DNA of 64,000 nt, from assembly GCF_030012525.1 (NCBI RefSeq), contig NZ_CP124855.1:1674001-1738000 (forward strand). The letters are read 5' to 3'. The notes beneath the pieces are model-generated. The model saw only the letters and a list, made by a program, of their open reading frames with translations, was not told the origin of the DNA and did no database searches. Shown here one piece after another: positions 54,143 to 62,253 of the stretch. Position 1 is the first letter of the stretch. Each line of letters starts with the position of its first letter. The position numbers and the translations under genes were made by a program. This stretch comes from Chryseobacterium gotjawalense (GTDB lineage: Bacteria > Bacteroidota > Bacteroidia > Flavobacteriales > Weeksellaceae).

Positions 54143-54910
54143 ATGAAAATCATCTCTTATAATGTCAATGGAATTCGGGCGGCTTTTACCAAAGATTTTT
54201 TAGGCTGGCTGAATGTTGCCGATCCTGATGTAATCTGCATTCAGGAAAGCAAAGCCGGCAATGACCAAATCGATATCGAAAGTTTAGAAAAAAACGGCTA
54301 TTTCAGCTATTGGCATTCTGCCCAGAAAAAAGGCTATTCCGGCGTTGGGATCGCTTCAAAAGTAAAACCCAAGCACATTGAATATGGCTGCGGTATTGAA
54401 GACTATGATTCCGAAGGTAGAATTATGCGCGCAGATTTCGAAGGTTTTTCGGTGATTTCGGTGTATGTTCCGTCCGCGTCGAATATCGAAAGACTCGATT
54501 TTAAAATGAAGTTCTGTTACGATTTCCTGACTTATATTAAAGAATTAAAAAAAACAATCCCTAACCTGGTTATATCTGGTGATTTCAATATCTGTCATCA
54601 CGCGATTGACATTCACAATCCTGAAGGCTTAAAGAACACTTCCGGATTTCTGCCGATGGAAAGAGAATGGATGACACTATTCATCGAAGAATGTGAGTTA
54701 ATCGACAGCTTCAGGTTTTTCAATGATCAATCCGATAATTACACCTGGTGGAGTTACCGACAAAATTCCAGAGCCAGAAATAAAGGGTGGAGATTAGATT
54801 ATAATTTCGTGTCTTACTCCTTGAAGCAGCAGCTTTCGCGTGCTGCGATTTTAAAAGAAGCCGTTCATTCTGATCATTGTCCGGTTATGGTAGAATTGTC
54901 GTTGAATTAA
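54143..54910 (+). CDS. xth: Exodeoxyribonuclease III
   Basis: A 255-residue exonuclease III/AP endonuclease for base-excision repair. The Mg-dependent fold is complete: ISYNVNGIRAAF (start), CIQESKAG (catalytic Glu), SGDFNICHHAIDIHNP (Asp, Asn), WRLDYNFVS and HSDHCPVMVEL (Asp-His). The ATG at 54143 is chosen because family similarity starts there and a promoter-like element lies in front of it. It diverges from the barrel-protein gene on the minus strand. Confidence 0.95.
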   Translation: MKIISYNVNGIRAAFTKDFLGWLNVADPDVICIQESKAGNDQIDIESLEKNGYFSYWHSAQKKGYSGVGIASKVKPKHIEYGCGIEDYDSEGRIMRADFEGFSVISVYVPSASNIERLDFKMKFCYDFLTYIKELKKTIPNLVISGDFNICHHAIDIHNPEGLKNTSGFLPMEREWMTLFIEECELIDSFRFFNDQSDNYTWWSYRQNSRARNKGWRLDYNFVSYSLKQQLSRAAILKEAVHSDHCPVMVELSLN

Positions 54911-55001
54911 TTAACATTCTTTTTGTCGAATACACTGAGCGGGCTTTTGTAGTGCTACAGACCAAAAAAATTATCCTGATTTATATTTTGATACCTGGAC
55001 A

Positions 55002-56162
55002 TTAAAAAATTTCATAAATCGTTTTCAGAATTTTCTGATCCATTTCAGTAAAAGGAACTTTTCTCCGAGCCATGGCCAATTCTGCGACTTCATAGGCTTT
55101 TTCCAATTTGAATTTTTCATCGCCTTTCATTCCGCCCCAGGAAAAACTTTCGATTAAGTTTGGCGGAAAGCCGCTTTTGAAAATATTAGCAGCAACTCCT
55201 ACCACTGTTCCGGTATTAAACTGTGTATTGATCGCCGATTTCGAATGATCACCCATAATCAAACCTACAAATTGCAATCCGGTATTCACAAATTTTTTCG
55301 CCTTATAATTCCACAGTTTTACCATCGCGTAATTATTTTTAAGATTCGAAGAATTGGTATCAGCGCCGAGATTGCACCATTCGCCAATGACCGAATTGCC
55401 AATGAAACCATCATGACCTTTATTGGTATATCCAAAAATGACGACATTATTCACTTCGCCACCGACTTTGCAATGCGGACCAATCGTTGTCGCACCGTAA
55501 ATTTTCGCGCCTAAATTAAATTTAGAATCATCGCAAAGTGCGATCGGACCGCGGAGATTACAGCCTTCCATTACTTCTGCATTTTTCCCGATGTAGATTT
55601 TTCCGGTTTTGGTATTTAAAGTAGAGAACTCAATTTCTGCACCTTCTTCGATAAACAAATCTTTTTCGTCTCCCAAAAAACCATTGGTTTCAGAAAGTGG
55701 CGCCGAAGTTCGCCCTTTTGTAAGAAGTTCAAAATCAAAATCGATTGCTTTTTCATTAAATGAAAACAAATCGGTTGGCTGATTAAAAAACAAAACTTCT
55801 TCCTCAATATCAGTCATTTTATTAATGTGACTTAAGGAAAAATTATCCATATTAATTCTAACCGCGAGTAATTCATCTTTGTAAACCAACGCTTCTCCCA
55901 ATTGCAAATCCTTGATCTGGGCTAAAAGATTGTCACTTGGCAGAAAATTAGGAACAATGAAAAGGCTTTCTTTCAGGTCGTATTTTTTAAATTTTTCCTG
56001 CAAATAATCTTCTGTAAGATAAGAAACATCTGACGATTCCAATAATTTCTGCCATCTTTCCGAAAAAGTCAAAATCCCGCAACGCATTTCTGCGACAGGT
56101 TTGGTAAAAGTAAGCGGTAAAAAATCTTCCCAAAACTGGGCATCTGAAAATACGAGCTGCAT
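55002..56162 (-). CDS. GlmU-like sugar nucleotidyltransferase
   Basis: A 386-residue protein with an atypical N-terminal nucleotidyltransferase half (about 1-150, beginning FSDAQFWEDFLPLTFTKPVA) and a C-terminal left-handed beta-helix (about 170-330: IYIGKNAEVMEGCNLRGPIA, VVIFGYTNKGHDGFIGNSVI). Bacteroidetes often carry this GlmU-like protein of unknown role; the canonical nucleotide-binding GXG loop of GlmU is not evident at the start. It follows rpmE2 after 137 bp that contain a terminator, so it is probably a separate unit. It may act in cell-wall or surface sugar activation. Confidence 0.8.
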   Translation of the reverse strand: MQLVFSDAQFWEDFLPLTFTKPVAEMRCGILTFSERWQKLLESSDVSYLTEDYLQEKFKKYDLKESLFIVPNFLPSDNLLAQIKDLQLGEALVYKDELLAVRINMDNFSLSHINKMTDIEEEVLFFNQPTDLFSFNEKAIDFDFELLTKGRTSAPLSETNGFLGDEKDLFIEEGAEIEFSTLNTKTGKIYIGKNAEVMEGCNLRGPIALCDDSKFNLGAKIYGATTIGPHCKVGGEVNNVVIFGYTNKGHDGFIGNSVIGEWCNLGADTNSSNLKNNYAMVKLWNYKAKKFVNTGLQFVGLIMGDHSKSAINTQFNTGTVVGVAANIFKSGFPPNLIESFSWGGMKGDEKFKLEKAYEVAELAMARRKVPFTEMDQKILKTIYEIF

Positions 56163-56248
56163 ATCGGCTTAAGTTTAAAGTTCAATTTTTATTAAAAACT
56201 TTATCAAAGATTTAAAGTTTGACAAAGTGAATCAAATTTACACTAAAA

Positions 56249-56277
56249 AAAGTCTTTCAAAAAACTTGAAAGACTTT
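56249..56277 (-). terminator. Terminator after rpmE2
   Basis: AAAGTCTTTCAA (56249-56260) pairs perfectly with TTGAAAGACTTT (56266-56277); the A-run before it gives a minus-strand T-tract, 22 bp after the stop codon. Confidence 0.85.
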
Positions 56278-56299
56278 AATTATCATTAAAATTCAAAAA

Positions 56300-56551
56300 T
56301 TACTTTGCGAATTTTTTGTACTTGTTCATGAATTTGTCAACTCTACCTGCAGTATCAACTAATTTCACTTTTCCGGTATAGAAAGGGTGAGAAGTTGAAG
56401 AGATTTCCATTTTGATCAATGGGTAAGTTGAACCTTCATATTCAATTGTATCTTTTGTATCTGCAGTAGATTTGCAAAGAAACATCTCGTCGTTACTCAT
56501 ATCTTTGAAAACAACAAGTCTATAATTTTCTGGGTGGATTCCGTTTTTCAT
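56300..56551 (-). CDS. rpmE2: 50S ribosomal protein L31, type B
   Basis: An 83-residue type B L31 ([20 protein letters not shown]). The zinc-binding cysteine set of type A L31 is absent; only one Cys (in FLCKST) remains, which defines the zinc-free form. The body ends in the basic [12 protein letters not shown]. It has an unusually good promoter (TTTG-19 bp-TACTTTTG) and its own terminator, so it is a single-gene unit. Confidence 0.95.
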   Translation of the reverse strand: MKNGIHPENYRLVVFKDMSNDEMFLCKSTADTKDTIEYEGSTYPLIKMEISSTSHPFYTGKVKLVDTAGRVDKFMNKYKKFAK

Positions 56552-56626
56552 AACTTATTTTATTATTAATAATTAAAGCTTTGCTTTCGAAATAGTAATG
56601 GTATTTCTCTGCTAAATTTTAGACCG

Positions 56627-56657
56627 CAAAAGTACAAATAATTTTCTTATCTCCAAA
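56627..56657 (-). promoter_or_regulatory. Promoter of rpmE2
   Basis: On the minus strand TTTG, 19 bp, then TACTTTTG, an excellent fit to the Bacteroidetes consensus; the -7 element ends 76 bp before the start codon. Confidence 0.75.
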
Positions 56658-56735
56658 TAGTATATCAACTTAATTAATAATTTTTATGTTCAACAATTTT
56701 AATTAAATTTGAAACCTACATCTATTCCTACATAA

Positions 56736-58121
56736 ATGAACAAATTTAAACTTATTCTTGCTTTTTCTTTTTGGATTCTTATAACGGCAATAAGCTGTAA
56801 CAGAGACGATATCAACTTTGAATCTCCCACTCAACTGCTTCGTTTTTCGCAAGACACCCTTTTCCTGGACACGGTTTATAATCAGGTCCGTTCGGAAACT
56901 TACGCTGTGAAAATTTACAACAACGAAGACAAGGACGTTATGATTCCCAAAATCTCTCTTGAAAAAGGAGCCGGCTCTTTATACCGAATCAATGTTGATG
57001 GCAAAGCAGGGACAGATTTCAGTAATATTCCTTTGCGGAAAAAAGACAGTCTGTATATTTTTGTAGAAATTGCACCGATTGCCAACGCGCCGGAAGCGAT
57101 TGCCGAAGATCGGATTAATTTTCAAACGCCGGCCGGAAATCAACATGTGACTTTGTTTTCAGTCGTTCAGGATGCTGAATTTTATATCGAAAGTAAAACA
57201 AACCCGAATATTTTAAGTTCAAATACATCATGGAAAAACAATAAGGCGAAAATCATTTTCGGAGATTTGACTTTGGCGGAAGGAAAAATTTTAAATATTG
57301 AAAAAGGAACTAAAATTTATTTCCACAAAAACAGTGGACTGAAGATTTCTAAAAATGCCAAACTCAATATTAATGGTGATTTAGGAGAAGAAGTAATTTT
57401 CCGTGGCGACCGAAATGATACGCGCTATGACACGATTCCTAAAAACTGGCAGGGAATTTCAATGGAGGCGAACTCTATTTTAAATATGAATTATGCGAAA
57501 GTTTTCGGCGGAACCGTTGGTTTAGAAATGAACCAGACGACTGCAATGATTGATAATTCTATTTTCCATACGCATCAGGAATTTGGAATTATGGCAATCA
57601 ACTCGGTTGTTACTGCGAAAAATCTGGTGATGAATAATTGTGGGAATGCTGACTTTGCCATTTTTAAAGGCGGAACTTATAACATCATCCATTCTACTTT
57701 GGCGAATTATTGGAATCTAAATTCAGCGCTTCCGGGACTTGGATTGTACGCAACCAATGAGTATGACAACGGAACTTCTGTTGAACAGGGAGCTTTAACT
57801 TTAAATGTTAAAAATTCGATTATTTATACCGATAATGATAACGCAGTTCTTTTTAAGCCAACAGCCGGACAGACTTTTAATTACAGTTTCCAGACTTCAT
57901 TACTGAAATACGGAAGTTCCGCAAATTACACTTTGGATGCCGGTTCGGTTAAGAATCAAGACCCGAAATTCCAGAATTATTTTACCCAGAAAATGAATCT
58001 GAGATTGAAAGCTGATTCTCCGGCAAAAGGAAAAGGAAATACGGCGACAGCCGCGACGGCGCCTTTGGATATTGTGAAAATTTCCCGATTGGTAAATCCA
58101 AGTATGGGCGCTTATCAATAA
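56736..58121 (+). CDS. Surface lipoprotein with right-handed beta-helix
   Basis: A 461-residue lipoprotein: hydrophobic start (5-19), then ITAISCNRDD with the lipidated cysteine at residue 21. The residues after it (NRDD) resemble the X-K/R-(D/E)2 surface-export signal known in Flavobacteriia, so it is probably displayed outside the cell. An Ig-like N-terminal region (about 40-155) precedes a parallel beta-helix (about 165-440) with repeated short strands (INGDLGEEVIFRGD, NMNYAKVFGGTVGLEM). It opens the mazG-aroA-SDR run, with 26 bp to mazG. Function unknown; polysaccharide binding is possible for the fold. Confidence 0.78.
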   Translation: MNKFKLILAFSFWILITAISCNRDDINFESPTQLLRFSQDTLFLDTVYNQVRSETYAVKIYNNEDKDVMIPKISLEKGAGSLYRINVDGKAGTDFSNIPLRKKDSLYIFVEIAPIANAPEAIAEDRINFQTPAGNQHVTLFSVVQDAEFYIESKTNPNILSSNTSWKNNKAKIIFGDLTLAEGKILNIEKGTKIYFHKNSGLKISKNAKLNINGDLGEEVIFRGDRNDTRYDTIPKNWQGISMEANSILNMNYAKVFGGTVGLEMNQTTAMIDNSIFHTHQEFGIMAINSVVTAKNLVMNNCGNADFAIFKGGTYNIIHSTLANYWNLNSALPGLGLYATNEYDNGTSVEQGALTLNVKNSIIYTDNDNAVLFKPTAGQTFNYSFQTSLLKYGSSANYTLDAGSVKNQDPKFQNYFTQKMNLRLKADSPAKGKGNTATAATAPLDIVKISRLVNPSMGAYQ

Positions 58122-58147
58122 TTCAGGTCTGCCCAAATAAAAGAAAT

Positions 58148-58474
58148 ATGGAAATAACTAAACTCCAGGAAGAAGTTGATCAATGGATAAAAACCATAGG
58201 CGTGCGCTATTTTAACGAACTCACCAATATGGCAATGCTTACAGAGGAAGTGGGCGAAGTGGCGAGAATTATCGCCAGAAGATATGGCGAACAGAGCGAA
58301 AAAGAAACTGACAAAACCAAAGATCTCGGTGAAGAATTAGCCGATGTTTTATTTGTAACTTTATGCTTGGCGAATCAAACCGGAACTAACCTGCAGGAAG
58401 CGTTTGACCGGAAAATGAAAGTTAAAACTGTCCGAGACAAAGACCGCCATCAGAATAACGACAAACTGAAATAA
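58148..58474 (+). CDS. MazG-like nucleotide pyrophosphohydrolase
   Basis: A 108-residue protein of the all-alpha MazG superfamily, which hydrolyses (d)NTPs to monophosphate and pyrophosphate. The Mg-binding EEVGEV (about 35-40) and KDLGEELADVLFVTL (about 57-71, E..D pattern) are intact. The single-domain size matches small cytosolic house-cleaning members. It is 35 bp upstream of aroA. Confidence 0.88.
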   Translation: MEITKLQEEVDQWIKTIGVRYFNELTNMAMLTEEVGEVARIIARRYGEQSEKETDKTKDLGEELADVLFVTLCLANQTGTNLQEAFDRKMKVKTVRDKDRHQNNDKLK

Positions 58475-58509
58475 GAATCATAGAATTCAAAATTTAATTC
58501 GATAAAAGT

Positions 58510-59745
58510 ATGAATATGAGGCTGGAAAAATCAACCTTAAAAGACAATGAAACCATTGAAATAAGCGGTTCGAAAAGTATTTCGAATCGTCTTTTAATTT
58601 TAAGCTCTCTTTTTGAAAACCTGAAAATTGAAAACCTTTCTAATTCTCAAGACACTCAACTTTTACACAAAGCTCTGGAAAGCAATGCCGACCTTATCGA
58701 CATTCATCATGCGGGAACGGCGATGCGGTTCCTCACCTCTTACTTTGCAATTCAGGAAGGTAAGACGACTGTTGTAACGGGATCTGAGCGGATGAAACAG
58801 AGACCGATTCAATTTCTGGTCGATGCTTTGCGGGATTTGGGAGCTGATATTTCTTATGTTGAAAAAGAAGGTTTTCCTCCACTAAAGATTGTCGGAAAAA
58901 AACTAGAAAAAAGTTCGGTAGCGATTCCTGCGAATATTTCGAGTCAGTTTATTTCTTCCTTAATGTTAATCGGATCGAAATTAGAAAACGGTTTAGAAAT
59001 TAATTTGGTGGGGAAAATAACATCGAGACCTTATCTTGAAATGACTTTGAAAATTCTTAAAAACATAGGAATTTTAACGCAATGGGAAGGTCAGGTGATT
59101 AAGATTTTCCCAAATATTCACAGCGATAAAAGTTCGCAGATCACCAAATGTATTTGTGAAAGCGATTGGAGTTCTGCTTCTTACTTTTATTCTTTAGCGG
59201 CCATCGGCAGAAAGTCTATTAACCTTAAAAGTTTTCGGCCACACTCGCTTCAGGGCGATTCTCTAATCAAGGAAATTTATTGGAAGTTCTTCGGAGTCAA
59301 CACGATTTCTCAAGGTTCAGAAAGTAAGATTTCGCTGATGCCGGAAAGCACATTTGTTTTTCCAGACCATATTTCTTTGGATATGAATGACTGTCCGGAT
59401 ATTGCGCAAACGCTTTGTGTGACGGCGACAGCTTTACAAATCCCTTTTGAAATTACAGGATTATCAACTTTAAAAGTTAAAGAAACCGACCGTTTGGTCG
59501 CTTTAAAAAATGAACTTTTCAAAATCGGTTGTATTTCTGAAATCACCGAGGATTCCATCTACTCAGTAAAATTCTTCGAGCCGAATGAAAATATTTTGAT
59601 TGAAACCTATAATGATCACCGAATGGCCATGAGTTTCGCGCCATTTTGCCTCATCACCCCGCTAACAATTGAAAACGAACAGGTGGTCGAAAAATCCTAT
59701 CCGCAGTTTTGGGACGATTTTGCGCAAGTTCTTGAACAACATTAA
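58510..59745 (+). CDS. aroA: 3-phosphoshikimate 1-carboxyvinyltransferase (EPSP synthase)
   Basis: A 411-residue EPSP synthase, the sixth step of the shikimate path to aromatic amino acids. Binding residues are visible in GSKSISNRLLILSSL (N-terminus), HAGTAMRFLTSYF and SERMKQRPIQ (middle), LDMNDCPDIAQTL, LKVKETDRL and YNDHRMAMSFAPF (C-terminal domain). Length is slightly below the usual 420-430. It may start at the second ATG (58516). It overlaps no gene but is tightly spaced with SDR after it (9 bp). Confidence 0.95.
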   Translation: MNMRLEKSTLKDNETIEISGSKSISNRLLILSSLFENLKIENLSNSQDTQLLHKALESNADLIDIHHAGTAMRFLTSYFAIQEGKTTVVTGSERMKQRPIQFLVDALRDLGADISYVEKEGFPPLKIVGKKLEKSSVAIPANISSQFISSLMLIGSKLENGLEINLVGKITSRPYLEMTLKILKNIGILTQWEGQVIKIFPNIHSDKSSQITKCICESDWSSASYFYSLAAIGRKSINLKSFRPHSLQGDSLIKEIYWKFFGVNTISQGSESKISLMPESTFVFPDHISLDMNDCPDIAQTLCVTATALQIPFEITGLSTLKVKETDRLVALKNELFKIGCISEITEDSIYSVKFFEPNENILIETYNDHRMAMSFAPFCLITPLTIENEQVVEKSYPQFWDDFAQVLEQH

Positions 59746-59754
59746 ATTACAAAA

Positions 59755-60543
59755 ATGACAATACTTATCACCGGAACTTCTGCCGGAATTGGTTTTACCC
59801 TGGCTAATTATCTCGGAAAGAAAGGACATACCGTTTACGGATTAAGCAGAAAAAATGCGGACTCTACCTATTTTAAAACAATAGCGACCGATATTACAGA
59901 CAATGCTCAGGTTCAGAATGCGGTGAAGGAAATTTTAAAAACCGAAAACCGAATCGACGTTCTGATCAACAATGCAGGAATGGGAATGGTGGGCGCGGTT
60001 GAAGATTCTACGCAGGAAGAAATCCTGAAATTATTTAATTTGAATTTAGTGGGTTCAGTTCAAATGATGTCCGCTGTTCTGCCAAAAATGCGGGAGCAGA
60101 AATCCGGAAAAATCATTAATATTTCCAGTATCGGCAGTGAAATGGGATTGCCGTTCCGTGGATTTTATTCGGCTTCAAAATCGGCTTTAGATAAAGTGAC
60201 AGAATCAATTCGCTACGAAGTTTCTCCCTGGAATATTCAGGTTTGTGCTTTGCATTTAGGAGACATTAAAACAAATATTGCTGAAAACAGAGTAAGAACC
60301 AAAGTTTCTGAACCTTATCAAAAAACATTTGAGAAGATTTATGCCATCATGAATTCTCATGTTGATGAAGGTACAGAACCTCTGGAAGTTGCAGCGTATA
60401 TTGAAAAACTTTTAGAAAAAAAATCCTGGAAAGCTCATTTTTATTTTGGGAAATTCGGACAGAAAATTGGGATACCCCTAAAATGGATTCTGGCGCAGAA
60501 TTTTTATGAGAATTTAATGAGGAAATACAACAAAATGGATTAA
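59755..60543 (+). CDS. Short-chain dehydrogenase/reductase
   Basis: A 262-residue classical SDR. The NAD(P) Rossmann motif is TGTSAGIG (6-13), NNAGMGM (about 81-87) is intact, and the catalytic Ser-Tyr-Lys triad lies in ISSIGSE and YSASKSALDK (Y about residue 140). Substrate unknown. It follows aroA by 9 bp, so it is probably co-expressed with the shikimate gene, though no functional tie is known. Confidence 0.9.
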   Translation: MTILITGTSAGIGFTLANYLGKKGHTVYGLSRKNADSTYFKTIATDITDNAQVQNAVKEILKTENRIDVLINNAGMGMVGAVEDSTQEEILKLFNLNLVGSVQMMSAVLPKMREQKSGKIINISSIGSEMGLPFRGFYSASKSALDKVTESIRYEVSPWNIQVCALHLGDIKTNIAENRVRTKVSEPYQKTFEKIYAIMNSHVDEGTEPLEVAAYIEKLLEKKSWKAHFYFGKFGQKIGIPLKWILAQNFYENLMRKYNKMD

Positions 60544-60592
60544 TTTGTAAATTATCGCAAAAATACTTCTAAGCATCCCACAAATTCGGTTT

Positions 60593-61246
60593 TTAACCGA
60601 TAGGATATTTCAATCTGAAATAATAAATCAATAAAAACAACCATGAATACCCGAGGCAGAATCCAGCTGCAACGTCGCTCGGATAATGTACCCGTAAGTA
60701 AATTCTGCTGATTCCGATACTTAAAGAAAGTAACATTAAAAAAAACATCAGAAACAATTTTAATGCTTTCGGGATACGACTTAACCAAACGAAATAGGCT
60801 AAAGTCCCGTAAAATATAAAACTGAAAGTGGCATGACCACTGGGGAAACTATATCCCGTTTCCGGGAATTCTAAAGGATAGTGCGGTCTTGGCCTGCGAA
60901 ACAAAACCTTCGCCAGACCAATCAAAACCAAGCCCCCGATTCCTGCCAAAAAAGTAAAAGCAGCTTTTCTGTAATATTTAAAAATCAAAAGTACAGCAAT
61001 CAATACCGGAAAAGCAATCTTCACAAAAACCGGCGAACAGAGATTGGTAACATCGATCATATAACGGGTAAGTCCGGAACGGATGATATTGGTTCTGAAA
61101 AACTCGAAAATCAGTAAATCGTCTTCCTGTTCCTTTTCTAAAAAAATTTCATGAATGATGGACGCAAATAATACGACTGCGCCAAAAACCATAAAGATTG
61201 ACAATATCATTTTAGGCGACCGACCTTTGAAAAAATAAAAATTCAT
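60593..61246 (-). CDS. PAP2-family membrane phosphatase
   Basis: A 217-residue integral membrane phosphatase of the PAP2 superfamily, with about six helices. The three catalytic motifs are clear: KVLFRRPRP (about 108-116), SFPSGHATF (about 132-140, PSGH) and SRIYLRVHYPSD (about 178-189). It dephosphorylates lipid or isoprenoid phosphates in the family, for example undecaprenyl pyrophosphate; the exact substrate is unclear. It lies 12 bp after metF on the minus strand. Confidence 0.9.
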   Translation of the reverse strand: MNFYFFKGRSPKMILSIFMVFGAVVLFASIIHEIFLEKEQEDDLLIFEFFRTNIIRSGLTRYMIDVTNLCSPVFVKIAFPVLIAVLLIFKYYRKAAFTFLAGIGGLVLIGLAKVLFRRPRPHYPLEFPETGYSFPSGHATFSFIFYGTLAYFVWLSRIPKALKLFLMFFLMLLSLSIGISRIYLRVHYPSDVAAGFCLGYSWLFLLIYYFRLKYPIG

Positions 61247-61258
61247 CCTGTAAATTTA

Positions 61259-62215
61259 TTAAAAAAGTTCGCGCGCAATTTTTTTAATATTATCGCTTTT
61301 TCCCATCGAGTAAAAATGCAAAACAGGAACATCAAATGCCAACAATTCCCTGCATTGATTGATGGTCCATTCAATTCCGATTTGCTTTACAGCAGCATTG
61401 TCTTTTGCATTTTCTACGGCAGAAATCAAATCTTCCGGTAAATCAATTTTAAAAACCTGTGGCAAAAGCTGCAGCTGCTTCTTTGTTGCGATCGGCTTAA
61501 TTCCCGGAATAATCGGAACATCAATTCCTATTTCCCGGGCACTTTTTACAAAGTCGATAAATTTTTTATTGTCAAAGAACATTTGTGTTACCACATAATC
61601 TGCGCCGGCCTCCACTTTTTGCCTGAGCCATTTCAAGTCGTAATTCATCGACGGTGCTTCAATATGTTTTTCGGGATAACCCGCAACGCCAATACAGAAT
61701 TTGTTGTTTCCGTCACAGATCTTTTCGTCATGAAGATATTTCCCGCGTCCCAAATCGTTCATTTGATGAACTAAATCCACTGCATTTTTATGACCGCCTT
61801 GTGTTGGTTCAAAATACTGCTGGCCTTTCATCGCATCGCCTCTTAAAGCCATAATATTTTCGATTCCCAGATACATACAGTCGACCAGAAGATACTCGGT
61901 TTCCTCTCTGGTAAATCCGCCGCACAAAACATGTGGAACAGTATCTACATTATATTTGTGCTGAATAGCAGAACAGATTCCCAACGTTCCGGGACGCATT
62001 CTGGTTATTTTACGCTCCATCAAGCCGTTTCCTTTATCCAGATAAATATATTCTTCCCGGGAAGTCGTGACGTCGATGAATGGTGGTTTGAATTCCATTA
62101 AAGGATCAATATTTTTATAGAGATCTTCGATCCCCGTTCCTTTTGTGGGCGGCACAATTTCGATGGAAAACAAAGTTTTTCCGTTGGCGTTTTTTATGTG
62201 TTCTGTAATTTTCAT
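61259..62215 (-). CDS. metF: Methylenetetrahydrofolate reductase
   Basis: A 318-residue flavin-dependent MetF that makes 5-methyl-THF for methionine synthase. The barrel shows FSIEIVPPTKG (catalytic Glu), PFIDVTTS, MALRGDAMKG, GADYVVTQMFFDN and IIPGIKPI. The ATG at 62213-62215 is chosen; an upstream frame to 62278 runs into the metH gene. It follows metH by 38 bp, so the two enzymes of the methionine cycle are probably one operon. Confidence 0.96.
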   Translation of the reverse strand: MKITEHIKNANGKTLFSIEIVPPTKGTGIEDLYKNIDPLMEFKPPFIDVTTSREEYIYLDKGNGLMERKITRMRPGTLGICSAIQHKYNVDTVPHVLCGGFTREETEYLLVDCMYLGIENIMALRGDAMKGQQYFEPTQGGHKNAVDLVHQMNDLGRGKYLHDEKICDGNNKFCIGVAGYPEKHIEAPSMNYDLKWLRQKVEAGADYVVTQMFFDNKKFIDFVKSAREIGIDVPIIPGIKPIATKKQLQLLPQVFKIDLPEDLISAVENAKDNAAVKQIGIEWTINQCRELLAFDVPVLHFYSMGKSDNIKKIARELF

Positions 62216-62253
62216 TCTTAATAGTAATAATTTTATTTTTTGCAGCTCTCCTT

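Noticed and set aside
62216-62253. Riboswitch between metH and metF
   Set aside because: The gap is only 38 bp and shows no conserved core; any regulatory leader of the operon would be upstream of metH, outside the window.
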